DNA from: Plantago major
Lineage: Eukaryota; Streptophyta; Magnoliopsida; Lamiales; Plantaginaceae
Direction: 5' to 3'
Length of the DNA stretch: 64,000 nucleotides
Assembly: GCA_026545765.1 (NCBI GenBank)
Contig: CM048841.1
Location: 87,898,636-87,962,635 of the forward strand
The translations under genes were made by a program, and so were the position numbers. The notes below the pieces were generated by a model. It made no database searches. It was not told the DNA's origin and was given only the letters and a program-made list of their open reading frames with translations. Shown one piece after another: positions 33,401-45,900 of this stretch (position 1 is its first letter; every line of letters begins with the position of its first letter).

Positions 33401-36400
33401 TCATGGTGCCTATCCAATTGTATCCCACCATCAACTCTCCTCTTCCAATTTTACCCTTGGTATGTCGAAAAACATCGAAAATGCCATGCTTGCATGCATG
33501 ACAGTTTACTTTCGAGGTTCGGGTGGAAAAACCAGTCTACCATTTACTATCTCACGCTATAGTGCTTCATAATATATACACTTCAATGGTTGTATAAACA
33601 ACAGTACATCACATAAACCATCATGGTACTACATGTATTTTAGAACGTTTTTAAAAGACACTACAATGTAAAGTTGCAAAGTATAAACGTGGAAACCCTA
33701 CTGTGAAGGTCTTGGTTATTAATGTGTACAACGAACTAACACGTATTATGCATGGCCAGCTATGTCGAATTAGAAATCTAGATTTTTTTGGGTGCAGACA
33801 AATTTTATACTATTGATTAAGATTTTTCAAGAGTAACCCTAAAAAGGACACAAGATTGATACATTATTTGAGGCAAGATGCCCAACGCTTTGATGCCTGG
33901 TCCTTGTTAGACTTTATTTGATTGCGCCAAGACATAGGCTGTATACTTGCATGCTACACATAACACATATAGCACTACGTTACTAACAAGAACTTGGAAA
34001 TTGAGTAAATCTTGTTGATTTACCCTTTACTTTTCACAACTTTCTCATTATCCCCGATTCGTTGTGGGTTGAGGCCTGACACTTTGAGCAACGTTGTTAA
34101 TTATTTATTTATCTCTCATTGATGTGTTGGTCTAACAAATCAACACGTGTCTTTTTCCACGCATTTTATCATAACCCGTGCTCATCGTGAAACTTATAAT
34201 TAGTGTGTTATTTATCCAAAATCGATTGTTTCAGCGAACACGGTTAAAGTTAATCATTGAATTTATAAAAAAGGAGAAGTGAGTATGATTATATCATTCA
34301 TCAACCATCCACCTTAACTGTCTAAAACTCGTGGGTGAATGAGTTTAAAAATGTGCCGAGTGTGAATGGTGAGCATTCACGACTAACATCCTTTTGCAAA
34401 AATCTTTTGGGATTTTAATGGAATAATTAATAGAGTAAATTAGCTCTATTAAAAAAGAAAATGAGAACTTCCGACAGCGTATCACAATCTTCAAAATAGT
34501 TATTAGTATCACTGATTGTGGTTAGATTGTCCAACTAATGCATGTTTTGTATGGAATCCACCATAAAACTTTAAACAATTTTCATTTTTATTGTTTCATA
34601 CTACATTATAAAAAGAAAATAAAAACTATCACATACACAATAAATCATAAAGTAAAATGTTACACTAGAATACATATTTATCATAATAAAAGTATACTTT
34701 TGCCACATTTTCATGCACGTTTTATAATTTCTTTTATTTTTCACCAAAATTTACGCGTAAACCATAATGCATAAAGTTTTAAGGGAATGAGGGAGTATTT
34801 GGCAATAATAGAAATGAAAACACATATTTCTACAATTTTGAGATTTTTAAATGATACTAACTTTATTATGGTATCAAAATCTCTGGTTCACGTCCAGACA
34901 TGACTCATGAGTTCGGATATATCTAAGAAGACAAACTCTACGACATTTTAAACTTTTACTCGAGTTTCCTGAAAAGACCAACATGTATCCGAAGGAGTAC
35001 CAGGTGACATAGTATAATACTTCGAGATTTGAGATGAGGTGGAATGATCATATCATTCTGGCCTCCAATCATATCATTCGAGTTATCTAATTTAAATGAG
35101 AAGATTGTCTAAAATTATTGTAAAAGGTTGTGGGTTTTAATTCTTGAATTTGTAAAGGTTCTGAGAAGTGAATTCATATATTTTACGAAGTATTTTCTTT
35201 GTATGCTCTATATAATTTCTTTTTGTTGTGATTATTTTTGTGGTTTAGAAAAAAATGGACCGACTAGTATCAATTTTCATGGGGTCTTGTGATTTGGTAT
35301 TCTTGTGGAAAATCATGCGCACTAAAGAAAGGTTATGCCTAAATTATTTCAATCATTCATATATTCAAAAGCTTGTTTGTTCTTAAGTTGACTGTCTCAA
35401 AGTGGCAATGAATGGAATTGAAATTGATTGAAGACAAGTTTTCCCAAGGTTTTAATTAATTTGTTTCGTAGGATATTATTCGAATTGATTAAACTCGTAA
35501 CAACTCGGGTCCTGGTCCGTAATCGAATTCTCTAGGACTACTCGATTACTAATCACTGTGGTCACAAATGTCTCTCATCATTATTACTGCAGGTATTTGT
35601 GTATTTTTGGTTATAGCTCGTAAATTTACTTTTGAAATCGTATAATTGCCTCAAATAATATGTAAGACTATGCGCCTATAATCAACTTATGTACCCATAT
35701 GTCCTTCTATTAATGTCTTAATCTTTTTGTATATTTTGTAAAACAAATATGAATAAATAATGATAGAATTGTTTGAATGGTATAATCAGGAGAGACATGA
35801 TAAATTATACAAAAAGTATGATAGATAAATAACAAAGTAAGAATAATAGTAACTAATGGGTTTTACATTTTTGCTATTTAGAGTACTATAAAACATTCTT
35901 AAACGGACATAAACCATGAATTAAAACTCAGTAATGGGAAATGTTTCAAATTTTTGAAAAATAGAGATGTATCATAATTTTTTTTAGAGACGTTTCATTA
36001 CTTTAAGGAACTTCTTATAATATATTTAAAATAAATAAAATTATTATGAAATATAAAATGTTTAAAAAAGTTTTGTATTTAAAATTCATTTTATATCGAT
36101 GGGCTGAGAAATTAAGATTTTTAAGTACTTTTTATTGAATTTGGATCAGATTTAAAATATGATAACAGGTGAAGAAACTATATATATCGAAAAAATTGGT
36201 GGAATAATATTATTCTACTATACTTTCTAGACATTGGAGTATATCATTATCTATAGAGAAATATACAGGCTGGAGTCAACATGCAAGACTTTGGTTTTGC
36301 ATGGCAATTAATGCCCAACTAAAAGGAAGAAAAGTCAAAAGAGTAAGTATTTCGAGAGACGGTATTATAAAGAGACTAAAAAAGACGGACAAATATTATA

Positions 36401-36660
36401 GTTATATTAAAAAATATTAAATGTTTTACTAAGAATATCGGTAATATATATACACATAAAAATAATATAAAATGTCTACTCATAATTAAACATTATTGAT
36501 ATTGTTTAAAACATTATACGTATAATTAAGAATATCATCCGTCTCTCAAGTATCTTATTAATACACATCTCCAAGAGTTTTGTGAAAGTAAAATGAGTTT
36601 CTCCTTTCCTTCTCTTTTTTATTTAGGTATGCAATACAACCTGGTCAGAATAAAAAAATA
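30421..36660. other. Gene desert
   Basis: About 6.2 kb of AT-rich DNA with no convincing coding frame or element boundary. Notable only are a run of 22 C at 31610-31631 and a short duplication of GTGTTTTATGGAGCTCC at about 31370 and 31411. All frames are below 80 codons and motif-free. Confidence 0.45.
31610..31631. repeat. Poly(C) run of 22
   Basis: An uninterrupted C tract in AT-rich DNA, preceded by TTTTAAA and followed by AACGAC. Its true length may vary because such runs are hard to sequence. Confidence 0.95.
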
Positions 36661-37913
36661 TAGATGTGAAAGGATACCCCTCCGTCTGTTTATTGGTGTC
36701 TAACTTTCTCCTTCAATTCATTGTATTATGTTGTAATGGAGCATTTTTTGTACTCATTTGTACTTGGTTTGAGACTATTAGTAAAAAAAGTTACCTTTCA
36801 AAGATAAATAAATACATTCATGGTTATTATCACGTCACACCTGACCTCACCATAAGTAACTCGTGGGGTATGTTAATAGGGTAGAGATTAAGGACTCAAA
36901 TTATTACATTCACAAAATTCAACTCATTGATTTTTCATGTTTACATTGTGTACAGGTACAACCACCCTTTGACCTAGTTCTAACATGTATACCTAAACCA
37001 AAAGAATCCAATGCGGGATATGCATTTGCATCTGTAAGAAGAACAGATTATAACACTCTAGAATGCATATACTTCTCAATCCCAGAAAAACTTCCCATTT
37101 ACTTTATTAATCAACAAAATAAGGAAATGGTAAGACTTAAATAAAAAAATAATTAAAAATGAATAGAAAGTGATAGTGGTATGCTAAGGTTGAAAATAGT
37201 TTATTGTTTGTTGTTGTAGAGAGAATTGATAAAGAATGAAGAAATTATGGGAGATAAAAAGGGAGGAATGATAAAGAATGTAAAAAAAGAATGAGAGATA
37301 ATGGAGTTTACTTTTTTACTATTTTAGAAAAGTGACTATATTAATGGGATGTCCATAAAAGAAATAGTGACCGGGATAAAAAGAGTATTTATTTACACGA
37401 TCGAACAAAATTACAATAAGCATAAGAAGTACTTGCTAGAGATACTAATGAATAGACTCTCCAAACCAAAGACGAGTATCCCAAACCTACAATGGATTAG
37501 TCTCCCAATTAAACCTACAAATGAGAATCTGAACAAGTTTAACATTAGAGCTTAGTTGGAAAGAAACTGGACACATCATCGTTTAATGTCTATCATTCAA
37601 TTTATCCAGTGTAGAGTGAAATGTTGCAGTTAAATCGGATATGCACTAATAGTCACAACTCACAAGGACAGGTTAATAATTGTTAGCTAAACCACATACT
37701 TACATAATTTGCAATTAGTGGTCATAAGGTCCGACCCTATGCATGCAATTGGTTGTATTAAGAGGATACAAGAACCAGTATGACAAAACAATTTGGTGAA
37801 TAATGTCTATAGTCCCGTACATGAAGTTTAAGTAGTACATACCTGGATGAGTTAAATGTAATAATTTTCTCCGGTCCCAATTTTAGAAATTATAACATAG
37901 ATGAACCTGCAGT
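36661..37913. other. Intergenic sequence with two unassigned frames
   Basis: Frames at 36666-36884 and 36863-37144 (the latter with FDLVLTCIPKPKESNAGYAF) are open, but I recognise no family. A CTCCGTCTGT word at about 36679 hints at a MITE end, but no convincing partner was found. Nothing else is supported. Confidence 0.3.
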
Positions 37914-38111
37914 ATGACACCACCACTTGGTAACTCTCATACTCAAGATTTGAAGCATTGGAGATTACCTAGGCAAGATAGGTCTGATGGTTGGACATAT
38001 ATATTTTTGCTTCATCTCGACTCTAGCTTGAAACTTGTTCATTACCATTTCGAAAGAGAGTCTTTGCATAAGTGGAATAGTTGCGATGTAAATGACTTGT
38101 ATTACTTGTGA
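37914..38111 (+). pseudogene. 65-codon frame, possibly a decayed methyl-CpG-binding-domain-like fragment
   Basis: The spacing of DRSDGW, a basic/hydrophobic stretch, LVHYHFE and a closing DVNDLYYL resembles the plan of plant MBD domains (Gly-Trp, Asp-x-Tyr-Tyr, Leu-Arg-Ser, hydrophobic end). The key Arg/Asp pair and the Arg-Ser motif are missing. The resemblance is weak and may be chance. No exon context is visible. Confidence 0.18.
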
Positions 38112-38480
38112 CCATTAATTATTTATTACACTCTTTAGATTTTAGATTGAGCATTATTAGTAATAACTTTTTACCCTTTTGATATAAAAAAATCTACCCG
38201 ACACACCTGTGTGGACCCCTAATTATCATAACCTCTTAAATCTTACAAATAATAAATTGTGCAAATGGTGAAATTAAGACGATGTAATATTTTATCATTT
38301 TCAAAAAAAAAAAATCCTTACAGAACTTGAACCTGAAATATTATACATGTAATATTAATTCGACTGACTAAATTAATTCACTCATGATCACAATTATGTT
38401 GTTTTTCGCTTTGCAAACTCACGTTATTTTCATTGAGATGTTGCATTACCTACATGCTACTCCTTAGTTATTCCTGGTTT

Positions 38481-38574
38481 GTTAGATTACACCTCCCTAA
38501 TAGTGCTTTACTCATCGTATTTTGACGGCAAACGCTACGATGAAGAGTGAATCATTGGGGAAGTGTAATCTAAT
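38481..38574. repeat. Fold-back: 39-nt arms, 16-nt loop
   Basis: The left arm 38481-38519 (starts GTTAGATTACACCTCCC, ends CATCGTA) and the right arm 38536-38574 (starts TACGATG, ends GGGAAGTGTAATCTAAT) are inverted copies with roughly ten mismatches. The 94-nt hairpin is the size of a plant miRNA precursor or a very small MITE. Confidence 0.75.
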
Positions 38575-38762
38575 TCAAATCATTCACCATCAAATGCTTG
38601 TCCACTTGACTATTTTAGATACTATATTATCATTTTCACAAAGAGTAAGTTTTCTAGATGATGATTTGCTAGAAACGAAAAAAAGGAAAGAAAAAGATTG
38701 ATAATTATTAAAGTTGGACTTTTATACAATCAGACATGCTTCGCCATGCTTGACAACAAACA

Positions 38763-38880
38763 ATTGATTATACACCATTAGATTTTTTGTCTAACGGCCC
38801 ATATCAAGCCACCAAAGTCGACTAGACGATCGCCTTATCGCCTATGATCGCCCTTTCGACATATAAATATTTAAATTAAA
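38763..38880. repeat. 118-bp direct repeat, copy 1
   Basis: It matches 39533-39650 along its length (shared words ATTAGATTTTT, TCTAACGG, CCATATCAA, ATGATCGCCCTTTCG, ATAAATATTTAAATTAAA) at about 80-85% identity by eye. The offset is 770 bp. Between the copies lies a 39-codon minus-strand frame (38906-39025, begins MADTSKGKNKMDNEDPSD, Lys-rich) with no known relative. Confidence 0.75.
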
Positions 38881-38905
38881 AACTAACTTTTAAGTATCTT
38901 CCTTC

Positions 38906-39025
38906 TTAACATTTTCCCCTTCTTCCTTTTTTTCCTTCTGGCGTTTTTTTCTTACCATAAGCACTCTCAACATCACTCGGATCCTCATTGTCCATCTTAT
39001 TCTTACCCTTAGAGGTGTCTGCCAT
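38906..39025 (-). CDS. Lys-rich 39-aa micro-ORF between direct repeats (doubtful)
   Basis: An ATG-to-stop frame (MADTSKGKNKMDNEDPSD, then VESAYGKKK and a basic tail). It is short and basic, and no family is recognised. It may be a leftover of the N-terminus of a mobile-element protein or simply chance; its place between two 118-bp direct repeats is the only reason to list it. Confidence 0.15.
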   Translation of the reverse strand: MADTSKGKNKMDNEDPSDVESAYGKKKTPEGKKGRRGKC

Positions 39026-39532
39026 TGACATTGACGCTATATGTGATAGTCTAATAGATATATGTGATAATTGATATTGTAAGGTGAAATAGTGGCTGAA
39101 GCAAGATTATTTATAGTGCTGAAAATATAATAGGTATCCAAAACTTATCAGTGATACATTGTTAAGTTTCTTTGCATGTCTTAAATTTTGGGTGTTTGAT
39201 TTTATTTCTTTCTATTTTCATGCAAAGTCATCATTCTGTGTGTATTATATGTGCAATTGTATAGGTTATTTTGAGTGTATATGAACGGTTTGAAATTGTC
39301 GGTATTGTTTGCTGCTCTTTTGTAATATTTCTGAATTTACTTTTATGTGTTGGGCTACCTTGCTATTTTAGGCCTTAGTTATGCTGATTTTGATAAATTA
39401 ATTATTAATTAGATTATTAACCACCCTTGATCCAGGTAGGATTTATGTATTGTGCCTCACCAAGATAAACCTATTAGACACACCATTAGTAACATAATTA
39501 ATCAAACTAATTACACATACAAGTATCAGTCG

Positions 39533-39650
39533 ATTGATTATGTATCATTAGATTTTTATCTAACGGTCCATATCAAATCACTCAAAGCGATTAGGCGATC
39601 GTTCTATCGCATATGATCGCCCTTTCGCCTTATAAATATTTAAATTAAAA
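39533..39650. repeat. 118-bp direct repeat, copy 2
   Basis: See the copy at 38763-38880. The ends are not TG...CA and no primer binding site is evident, so a TRIM-type retrotransposon is not supported. Confidence 0.75.
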
Positions 39651-39993
39651 AAATACAAATATTAATTAAAATACCCAAATTTATCCTCTAAAGTTTTTTA
39701 AATAATAATTTATTTTTTTAAAATTACCAATATTTTTAATTTCTATATTTTTAGATTTAATCAAAATAAAATGTAAATTCCTAATTTGACGCATGTTGTC
39801 AGGCAGGGCGATAGCCTGCTTGTAATTAGAAACCATTAAAGTTACTACCGAGAACTTATAATATTTACTTAAAAACAAAAGATATAATCTCATTTGGGGA
39901 GAAAGGTATGTTGTATGCCAAACTATATATAATGTCTTTGGGATACCATTAAAGTTGATTTTTTGGTGTATGATTTTTTGAGGGAACACAAAC

Positions 39994-40483
39994 ATGAGGT
40001 ACCATGAAAAAATCTTATTCTATGGGGCTGTGGCAAGGCCTAGAGCACAGTTCACTTTATGGATGGTTTGTCATGGGAAACTGGCCACGAGAGCAAGACT
40101 TCATCGATGTGGCTTGATATATGATGATACATTTTGCTTCCGTCCGACAATAGAAACCATAGAGCATCTTTTTTTTTTTAGTGCGATCACACTAGAAGGA
40201 TTTGGAATTATGTGTTGCATTGGTTGCATATACACCAGGTTGTTGGTATGAGGAAATGCAATGGATCCTTCAACATTGCAAAGGAAATGGCTGGAGAGCT
40301 AAACTCCTTAAAATGGCTGTTTTGGAAACAGTTTACAATGTGTGGAAGTATAGGAATGAAGTTTGTTTTGGGAACAATGTAAGTATTAATATGATACAAA
40401 AACAGATAGTGAATGCAATTATCTATAGGTCATGGAAGGTCTCTAGCCTCAAGGGTCATGTAGGACGTTTGATGTTTGATTGA
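39994..40483 (+). pseudogene. Fragment of a LINE-type protein: zf-RVT domain and C-terminal tail
   Basis: The first frame has RAQFTLWMVCHGKLATRARLHRCGL and ETIEHLFFFSA, the pattern of the plant reverse-transcriptase zinc-binding domain (PF13966). The expected Cys residues are lost (DDTFCFRP for the usual C-x2-C). After a frame shift near 40190-40230 the sequence continues with the usual tail (NGWRAKLLKMAVLETVYNVWKYRNEVCFG). It is a decayed remnant unrelated in position to the LINE at 16309-26662. Confidence 0.75.
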
Positions 40484-40606
40484 TTTTTTCTTTTTTGATA
40501 CCTTCTAGTGGATTTTACCTTGTTTGGGCAGGATCACTTTTGGATCACCTTTTTTTTTTTTTTTTTTACGTAAACTGGTTTTGGATAATGAAAAGTATTA
40601 CTTCCT

Positions 40607-40867
40607 TACTTCCTCCGTCCCGGCAATAACTTCCCATTTACTTTGTGGGTGGAAAAAATAAGGTATACTACTTTTGGATAAAATAGTACTAGTGGTTCCC
40701 TCAAATTGATTTTTGAAGATGAAAGTTAGATAAAATAAAGTTAATGTGTTTACTTTTGAGTATATTTAATGTTAAAGTTGGGTGAGTGGTTACCAAAAAA
40801 GGAAATGAGAAGTTTTATTTTGGATACCCAAAATGACAAAATTGAAATCTATTCCCGCGAGGAAGTA
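40607..40867. mobile_element. Stowaway-like MITE, about 260 bp
   Basis: The left end TACTTCCTCCGTCCCG and right end CCCGCGAGGAAGTA are inverted repeats that include a TA target dinucleotide at each side. The interior is AT-rich and non-coding. Confidence 0.6.
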
Positions 40868-41412
40868 TTTCAGTTATAAAAAAAAGGTTCTATTCTCTCA
40901 TGAGCTAGAGATTTATTTCACCAGTCACCACAATAACAGAATGTCTGGCTACAAGTGCTTAGTTAGATGATTAATTACAAAGACACCTTAGCTAGATTTT
41001 CCTATTTCAACTAAAATATTAACAATTAGTTTTGCAAAATATAACTTAGTAGGTAAAACGTATATAATGTGTATGCCATTTACGAAAGATATTAAGATTA
41101 TTTATAAAGGAACACGTCGTACAACATAACATTACATGTTTGAGTGACTTGGTAATCCAACACACATTTCCCCCAAACCGGGGCCAATATAGATGGCCAT
41201 TTGACTCCCCTTAACAAGTTAGAGGTTTCAAGTCTCACCTCAGAATACCCTCGCCTGTCATAAGTTTGTTCCCATCAATAACAAATGTTTATTGTTTCTT
41301 TTTGTAAGAAAATGATACAAAATTTCCAAATTACTAGTAGCTATTGCCTCTTAACTATTACGTCCCAGACAATTGTTCATACATATACATAGAATCATAG
41401 ATTTATATGTAT
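40868..41412. other. Intergenic sequence, nothing recognised
   Basis: AT-rich, with no frames with motifs. Confidence 0.4.
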
Positions 41413-42252
41413 GGAAAATTACACCAAGTCCCCCCCCCCCCCCCCCCACAATAAACACCATATTAACAAGAAAGTCCCTCGCATTTGAACAATAACACCA
41501 CATGACAAGATTCATAAATCAATTATGTTTTATTCCAAAAATCAACGGCTCTGTCCTACGTGGCGGACAATTAGTGACATGAATTTTGCCGGAAATAGTT
41601 TTCTTTATTTTACAAATTACAATTAACCCCTCTTAATTATTTAACATTCTATTCATAACCCTAAAGTTTATTATAAATTCAAACCAACCCATATTTATTT
41701 TATTCCATTCAATTTCAATCCAAAATAAATTGCAATAAGGTCTCTTTTAATCCTTTTCTTTCACAAACCCCTCAAAAAAATTTTCCTCCATTTTCGCAAC
41801 TTTGAAGCTCCATTAATGGAGCTTGAACAGCTCTGAAAATGGAGCTTGAAGCTCCATTAATGGTGGGAAAGTTTTTTTTTCTTCTTTAAATTAGGGATTT
41901 AAGGTTTAGTGTTAGTTGAATGCAAATTATGTGTTGATGATAATGAAGATACTTGTAATTTGAAAAGAAATTGAGTTTGATGATGAAGAATAAGATGAAG
42001 AATGGGGAAACATGGAGGTTTGATGAAGAAGAAGATGAAAATGAAAGTTTAAATTGTTTTGGGTCAATTGTGAAATTATTTCAAACTTTACAGGAGTTGA
42101 TGTGCAATTTATAATTTAATTATCCACGTGGAAATTATTTAATGAACCGGTCAACGCGGAAAATACATTTTGGACCAAAATGTTATTGTTCAAATGTGAA
42201 GGACTAATCTGTTATTACGAACTTTATTAGGGGGACTAGAAGAAATTCACCC
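41413..42252. mobile_element. Second non-autonomous inverted-repeat element, about 840 bp
   Basis: The left arm (about 41413-41497, AATTACACCAAGTCCCCC...GTCC...CATTTGAACAATAACA) and the right arm (about 42181-42252, TGTTATTGTTCAAATG...GGGGGACTAGAAGAAATTCACC) are inverted copies. The left arm holds an 18-C run. ATGTATG flanks both sides closely and may be part of a target duplication. The interior has perfect palindromes (AAGCTCCATT/AATGGAGCTT at 41805-41824) and a GATGAAGAA-rich tract. The plan resembles the element at 27156-28448 without being the same sequence. Confidence 0.7.
41430..41447. repeat. Poly(C) run of 18 in an inverted-repeat arm
   Basis: The partner arm has only CCCCC at this place, so the run expanded after insertion or is a sequencing artefact. 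Confidence 0.9.
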
Positions 42253-42614
42253 ATGTATGTAATCTGCCTTAAAGGGAGTTTTCTAACACACGGTGCAGTA
42301 TATATCAATACTTTAATTTATTGTATTATATTTGTAACGAGTCATTTGAATCGTTAAGTGTTACACCGCGAACCACTATAATATGTTACTTCCTCCGTCC
42401 CATGACAAACTTCCCATTATGTCATTTTAGTTAGTCGTTCCACACAAAACTTTCCATTTTTATTTTTCAGCAATGTTGCTTTCCACTACACCACTCAGCT
42501 AATACTCACACAAAACACTCAAATACACAACTTTACCAACATACAATCTCTATTTTGTTCATTATTTACTATTTCATCATTTAAGTAATACTTCATTTTA
42601 CATTTTAATAACCC
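42253..42614. other. MITE-like left half ahead of the copia element
   Basis: GTTACTTCCTCCGTCCC at about 42386 looks like a Stowaway-type left end, followed by CAAACTTCCCATT. A matching right end was not found, even beyond the copia insertion, so the element may be truncated. No coding content. Confidence 0.3.
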
Positions 42615-42619
42615 ACTAT
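42615..42619. repeat. ACTAT target-site duplication, left copy
   Basis: It is repeated as ACTAT at 48582-48586, immediately after the other LTR. Confidence 0.93.
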
Positions 42620-42903
42620 TGTTATGTAATAATATAATGAATGTCCATTAACCTCCTCCACCCCTCCATGAATCATTTTTGTAACTCTTGTAAGTTACAA
42701 CACCAATAAATCACCCCCACTAATGTGTATACATTATGATGAGATTAAATCTCCTCCTACTTGTAGCCTATAAATAGTGGCTCATGATGTATGTTGTATA
42801 TACACTTGAATCACTTGATAATAGAATGCAATGTTCTTCTACTCTACTCTCTTCATTCTTATTGTTCTTCTTTCCTATCATATTAGCTATATAATTTCTA
42901 ACA
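42620..42903 (+). repeat. Left LTR of the copia element
   Basis: It starts TGTTATGTAATAATA and ends AATTTCTAACA, with a TATAAAT box in GCCTATAAATAGTGG at about 42768-42781. It is 97.5% identical to 48298-48581. Confidence 0.93.
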
Positions 42904-42920
42904 CGTTATCAGCATGATAG
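42904..42920 (+). other. Primer binding site-like sequence
   Basis: CGTTATCAGCATGATAG directly follows the LTR. A TTATCAGCA-type word at this place is common in Ale/Retrofit copia elements. The exact tRNA is not assigned. Confidence 0.6.
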
Positions 42921-45900
42921 TGCTCAACCAAGAGTTTGAAACCATCTCTCCTCGAAAACTATGTAGTAAAAGAAAACCAAACTTTTTCTTCTGCTGAGAT
43001 CCAAATTCATACATTTTCATCACATGATATGTGTATGTCTTCTAGAAATGATGAAAGAAAAGAAGGGGAGGGAAAGAGGAAGCCACATTCAAACGGCTCA
43101 GAGACTCATGGATTAAACCATTTTACTCTATCTCTCTCTAATTAACCAATTCATTTTATGCATGTTTACACCCTTATTGCATCTCAATATTTGATTATAA
43201 TTTTTGTTTCATGATGACTTGACATGTGGTGTACGTGACGATTGATCAAGTATCTACCGGTCGAGCTACTTAACACGGGAACTGGATTTGCAAGAGCATT
43301 GTTTATAAGGTCTCTACCCTCTACTTATCGAAATACATATAATTGGACCAATGATAATCAACAGTCAAAATAAGTTTAATATGTTTTGTTTCTTCACTTT
43401 CTTGAATTTATTTTACTCATCATATGATATCATTTAACCACTTTAATTTTCTTGTTAGTAGTGAATCTCATATTCACACTTATATTTTTGATGAACCTTA
43501 CAATTGGTTAATAAAATTACAATATAGTTTACCATATTCCCTGAAGTGAATATGAGTTACAAAACCTTGAAGGTTACGACTATTGAGAAATAAATTGAAT
43601 GTCAAATTATCACTCACACGGATATTTGATCAAATTTTTTTTTTCCAAGAATTGCAAACCACCAGAAGTGACTACCAATTGATGGTTCAAAATCACTGAA
43701 ATTCCTTTGTTAAATATATATGTCCACGTACAATCAAATTGGACGACCAAGAATAAATTGAGAAGGGAAAAGGTAAATTTCGCGCGTAGATTTCCTGCAC
43801 AGCGCAACCTTTTTGTAAATTTAACTCCAGATTCGTTAGCCACTGGATCGTTCCCAAATTTTGTCACCATATTAAAGACACCTTTTTCTTGAATTTCACC
43901 GGAGAGATCGTCGTTTTGAACTATGAGGCATTGGGAATCTGCGGTCGAACATAGATATGTTTTTCATATCATGTTTGTGATAAGAATTAAAATAATAGTC
44001 TCGTCATTGGTGAAGATAAATTTTATTTATTTATTAAATTATTCATTCGTATTAGACAATTGATAATATTTCCTGAAGTGAATATGTGATACAAAACATC
44101 ATAGACCGGAAGGGTCAAGAATTGATGGTTGAGAATTTTCGAAATCTTCAAAGAAGTATGGAATAACCAACCGGCGTAGTTGGGATATATCAATGTTCAA
44201 ATCACTTATGTTGTGAAATAATCAACCGGCGTAGTTGAGATATATCAATGCTTGAAATCACATATGTTGTGAGACAATTACTAATGATAATATGCTAGAA
44301 AAGCATACACTACTTTTAATGCCTCTAATATGTTAATGCATTTGCAATATAGTGAGGAAAAAAAGGGGCATGCTTCATTACTTGAAGCGAATATGACAAC
44401 AATATATGAGGCAAGTGAGGCCAAAATATGCTTGAATAATAGTGTTGGATGATATTGCATCAACACATCGCATATTCAATAATGTATGAAACAAATGATG
44501 GATATCACTTTTAAAGTTTGGAATGACCAGTTAGCCATCCCGACCGGATCAATGGTGATGAAAATCCATGTAATGAATTCATGTGCTATTTGCTCTAGAG
44601 GCAAATTTATTACAAAACCACATTTGAAAAGGTTTATATAAACAACTTCTATTGAGTAAAATACATATGTCCAGCAAACATATGATAAGCTTGTCATATC
44701 TCGTAAGATATATATAATTACCAACCTGAAATTGGTAAAACATCTATGGTGCCGTAAGCATTTGAGGGGAGCATTATATTGTAAATGCTCATGTTTTATA
44801 TATCCCCGAGAGATGGATTATGTCGAGAATACATAACGAAAGTGTATGGCTTGATTTCATCATCATACAAGAGTTTGTACTTTGTACTCTCACGGAACTG
44901 AGCTCAACAACATATAGAATTGACATTATTTATCTTGCCAATATTTATTCTTATCATTGCTCCCGAAGTAGCAATCGTGTGCATACTAATGGATCTTGAA
45001 GACCACTATAAATTTGAAATTTATTGGTAAAGATATACCCCTAGCTCACAAGAACAATGTTTGGTCTCGTCTCATCTTGTACAATAAATAACATATACAA
45101 TTTATGAATCTCCTTTCTCAGAAGTGATTGGAGATACTTAAAAAAAATTAGAGGGTTGCAAAATGAGTTAATGTCAATTTGGTATATTGAAAATGAACCA
45201 CCATTATTTGATCTATACTCAAATACATCTATGGTCAAACCGCAAGATGTGCTTGGAGAAATAATAAAGTTTTAAAATTTTAATTGCAAAATCATGATCA
45301 ATTTCTAAAAATTGATTATCCTCATTCCCTGAAGTGAATGCAACATTTTGCTTGTTTATACATGCATCAAAGCTTCACCAGAAGCAAGCATAAAATATAA
45401 TTCATCAACCTCAAGTTGATAGAAATATACGAATGATCAAATATATCTCACCAACTTGAAGTTGGGAGGATGAGAATTAAGTATTTTATTCTCAAAAATA
45501 TTTTATATAATATGCTACAATCTATTATCCGAGCGTTTGGGTGGAAACCTGACATGTCCTTTATACTCTCCGAATGGAGTGTTGGGCTAAGTAGGTGTAA
45601 CAATTCCCACAACAAAGACTTCTAAAAATAGAAATGAAACATTTTGTACGCATATAACTATTGCTCGTGACAAGTATACATATTAAAAGCAATATGTTCA
45701 GCAGGCATATTATAATGCATGCTTATACAAGCAAACTTTGTGCCCCAAAAGAGCACATATTAGACTTACTCATTGAATGGGTACTTATAAGTCTTGTTAA
45801 ATACAAAATGACAAAGATTTATGTCTTTACGTCACATCATTCTGGCCAGTTTTGAAAATACTTTTGTATACATGTCAAAGTGATAATATATACGTATATT

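Noticed and set aside
36672..37392. Possible MITE with CTCCGTCTGT left end
   Set aside because: The proposed right end (complement of about 37340-37390) matches too poorly and no target duplication is seen.
38763..39650. TRIM retrotransposon from the 118-bp direct repeats
   Set aside because: The repeats lack TG...CA ends, a primer binding site and a target duplication.
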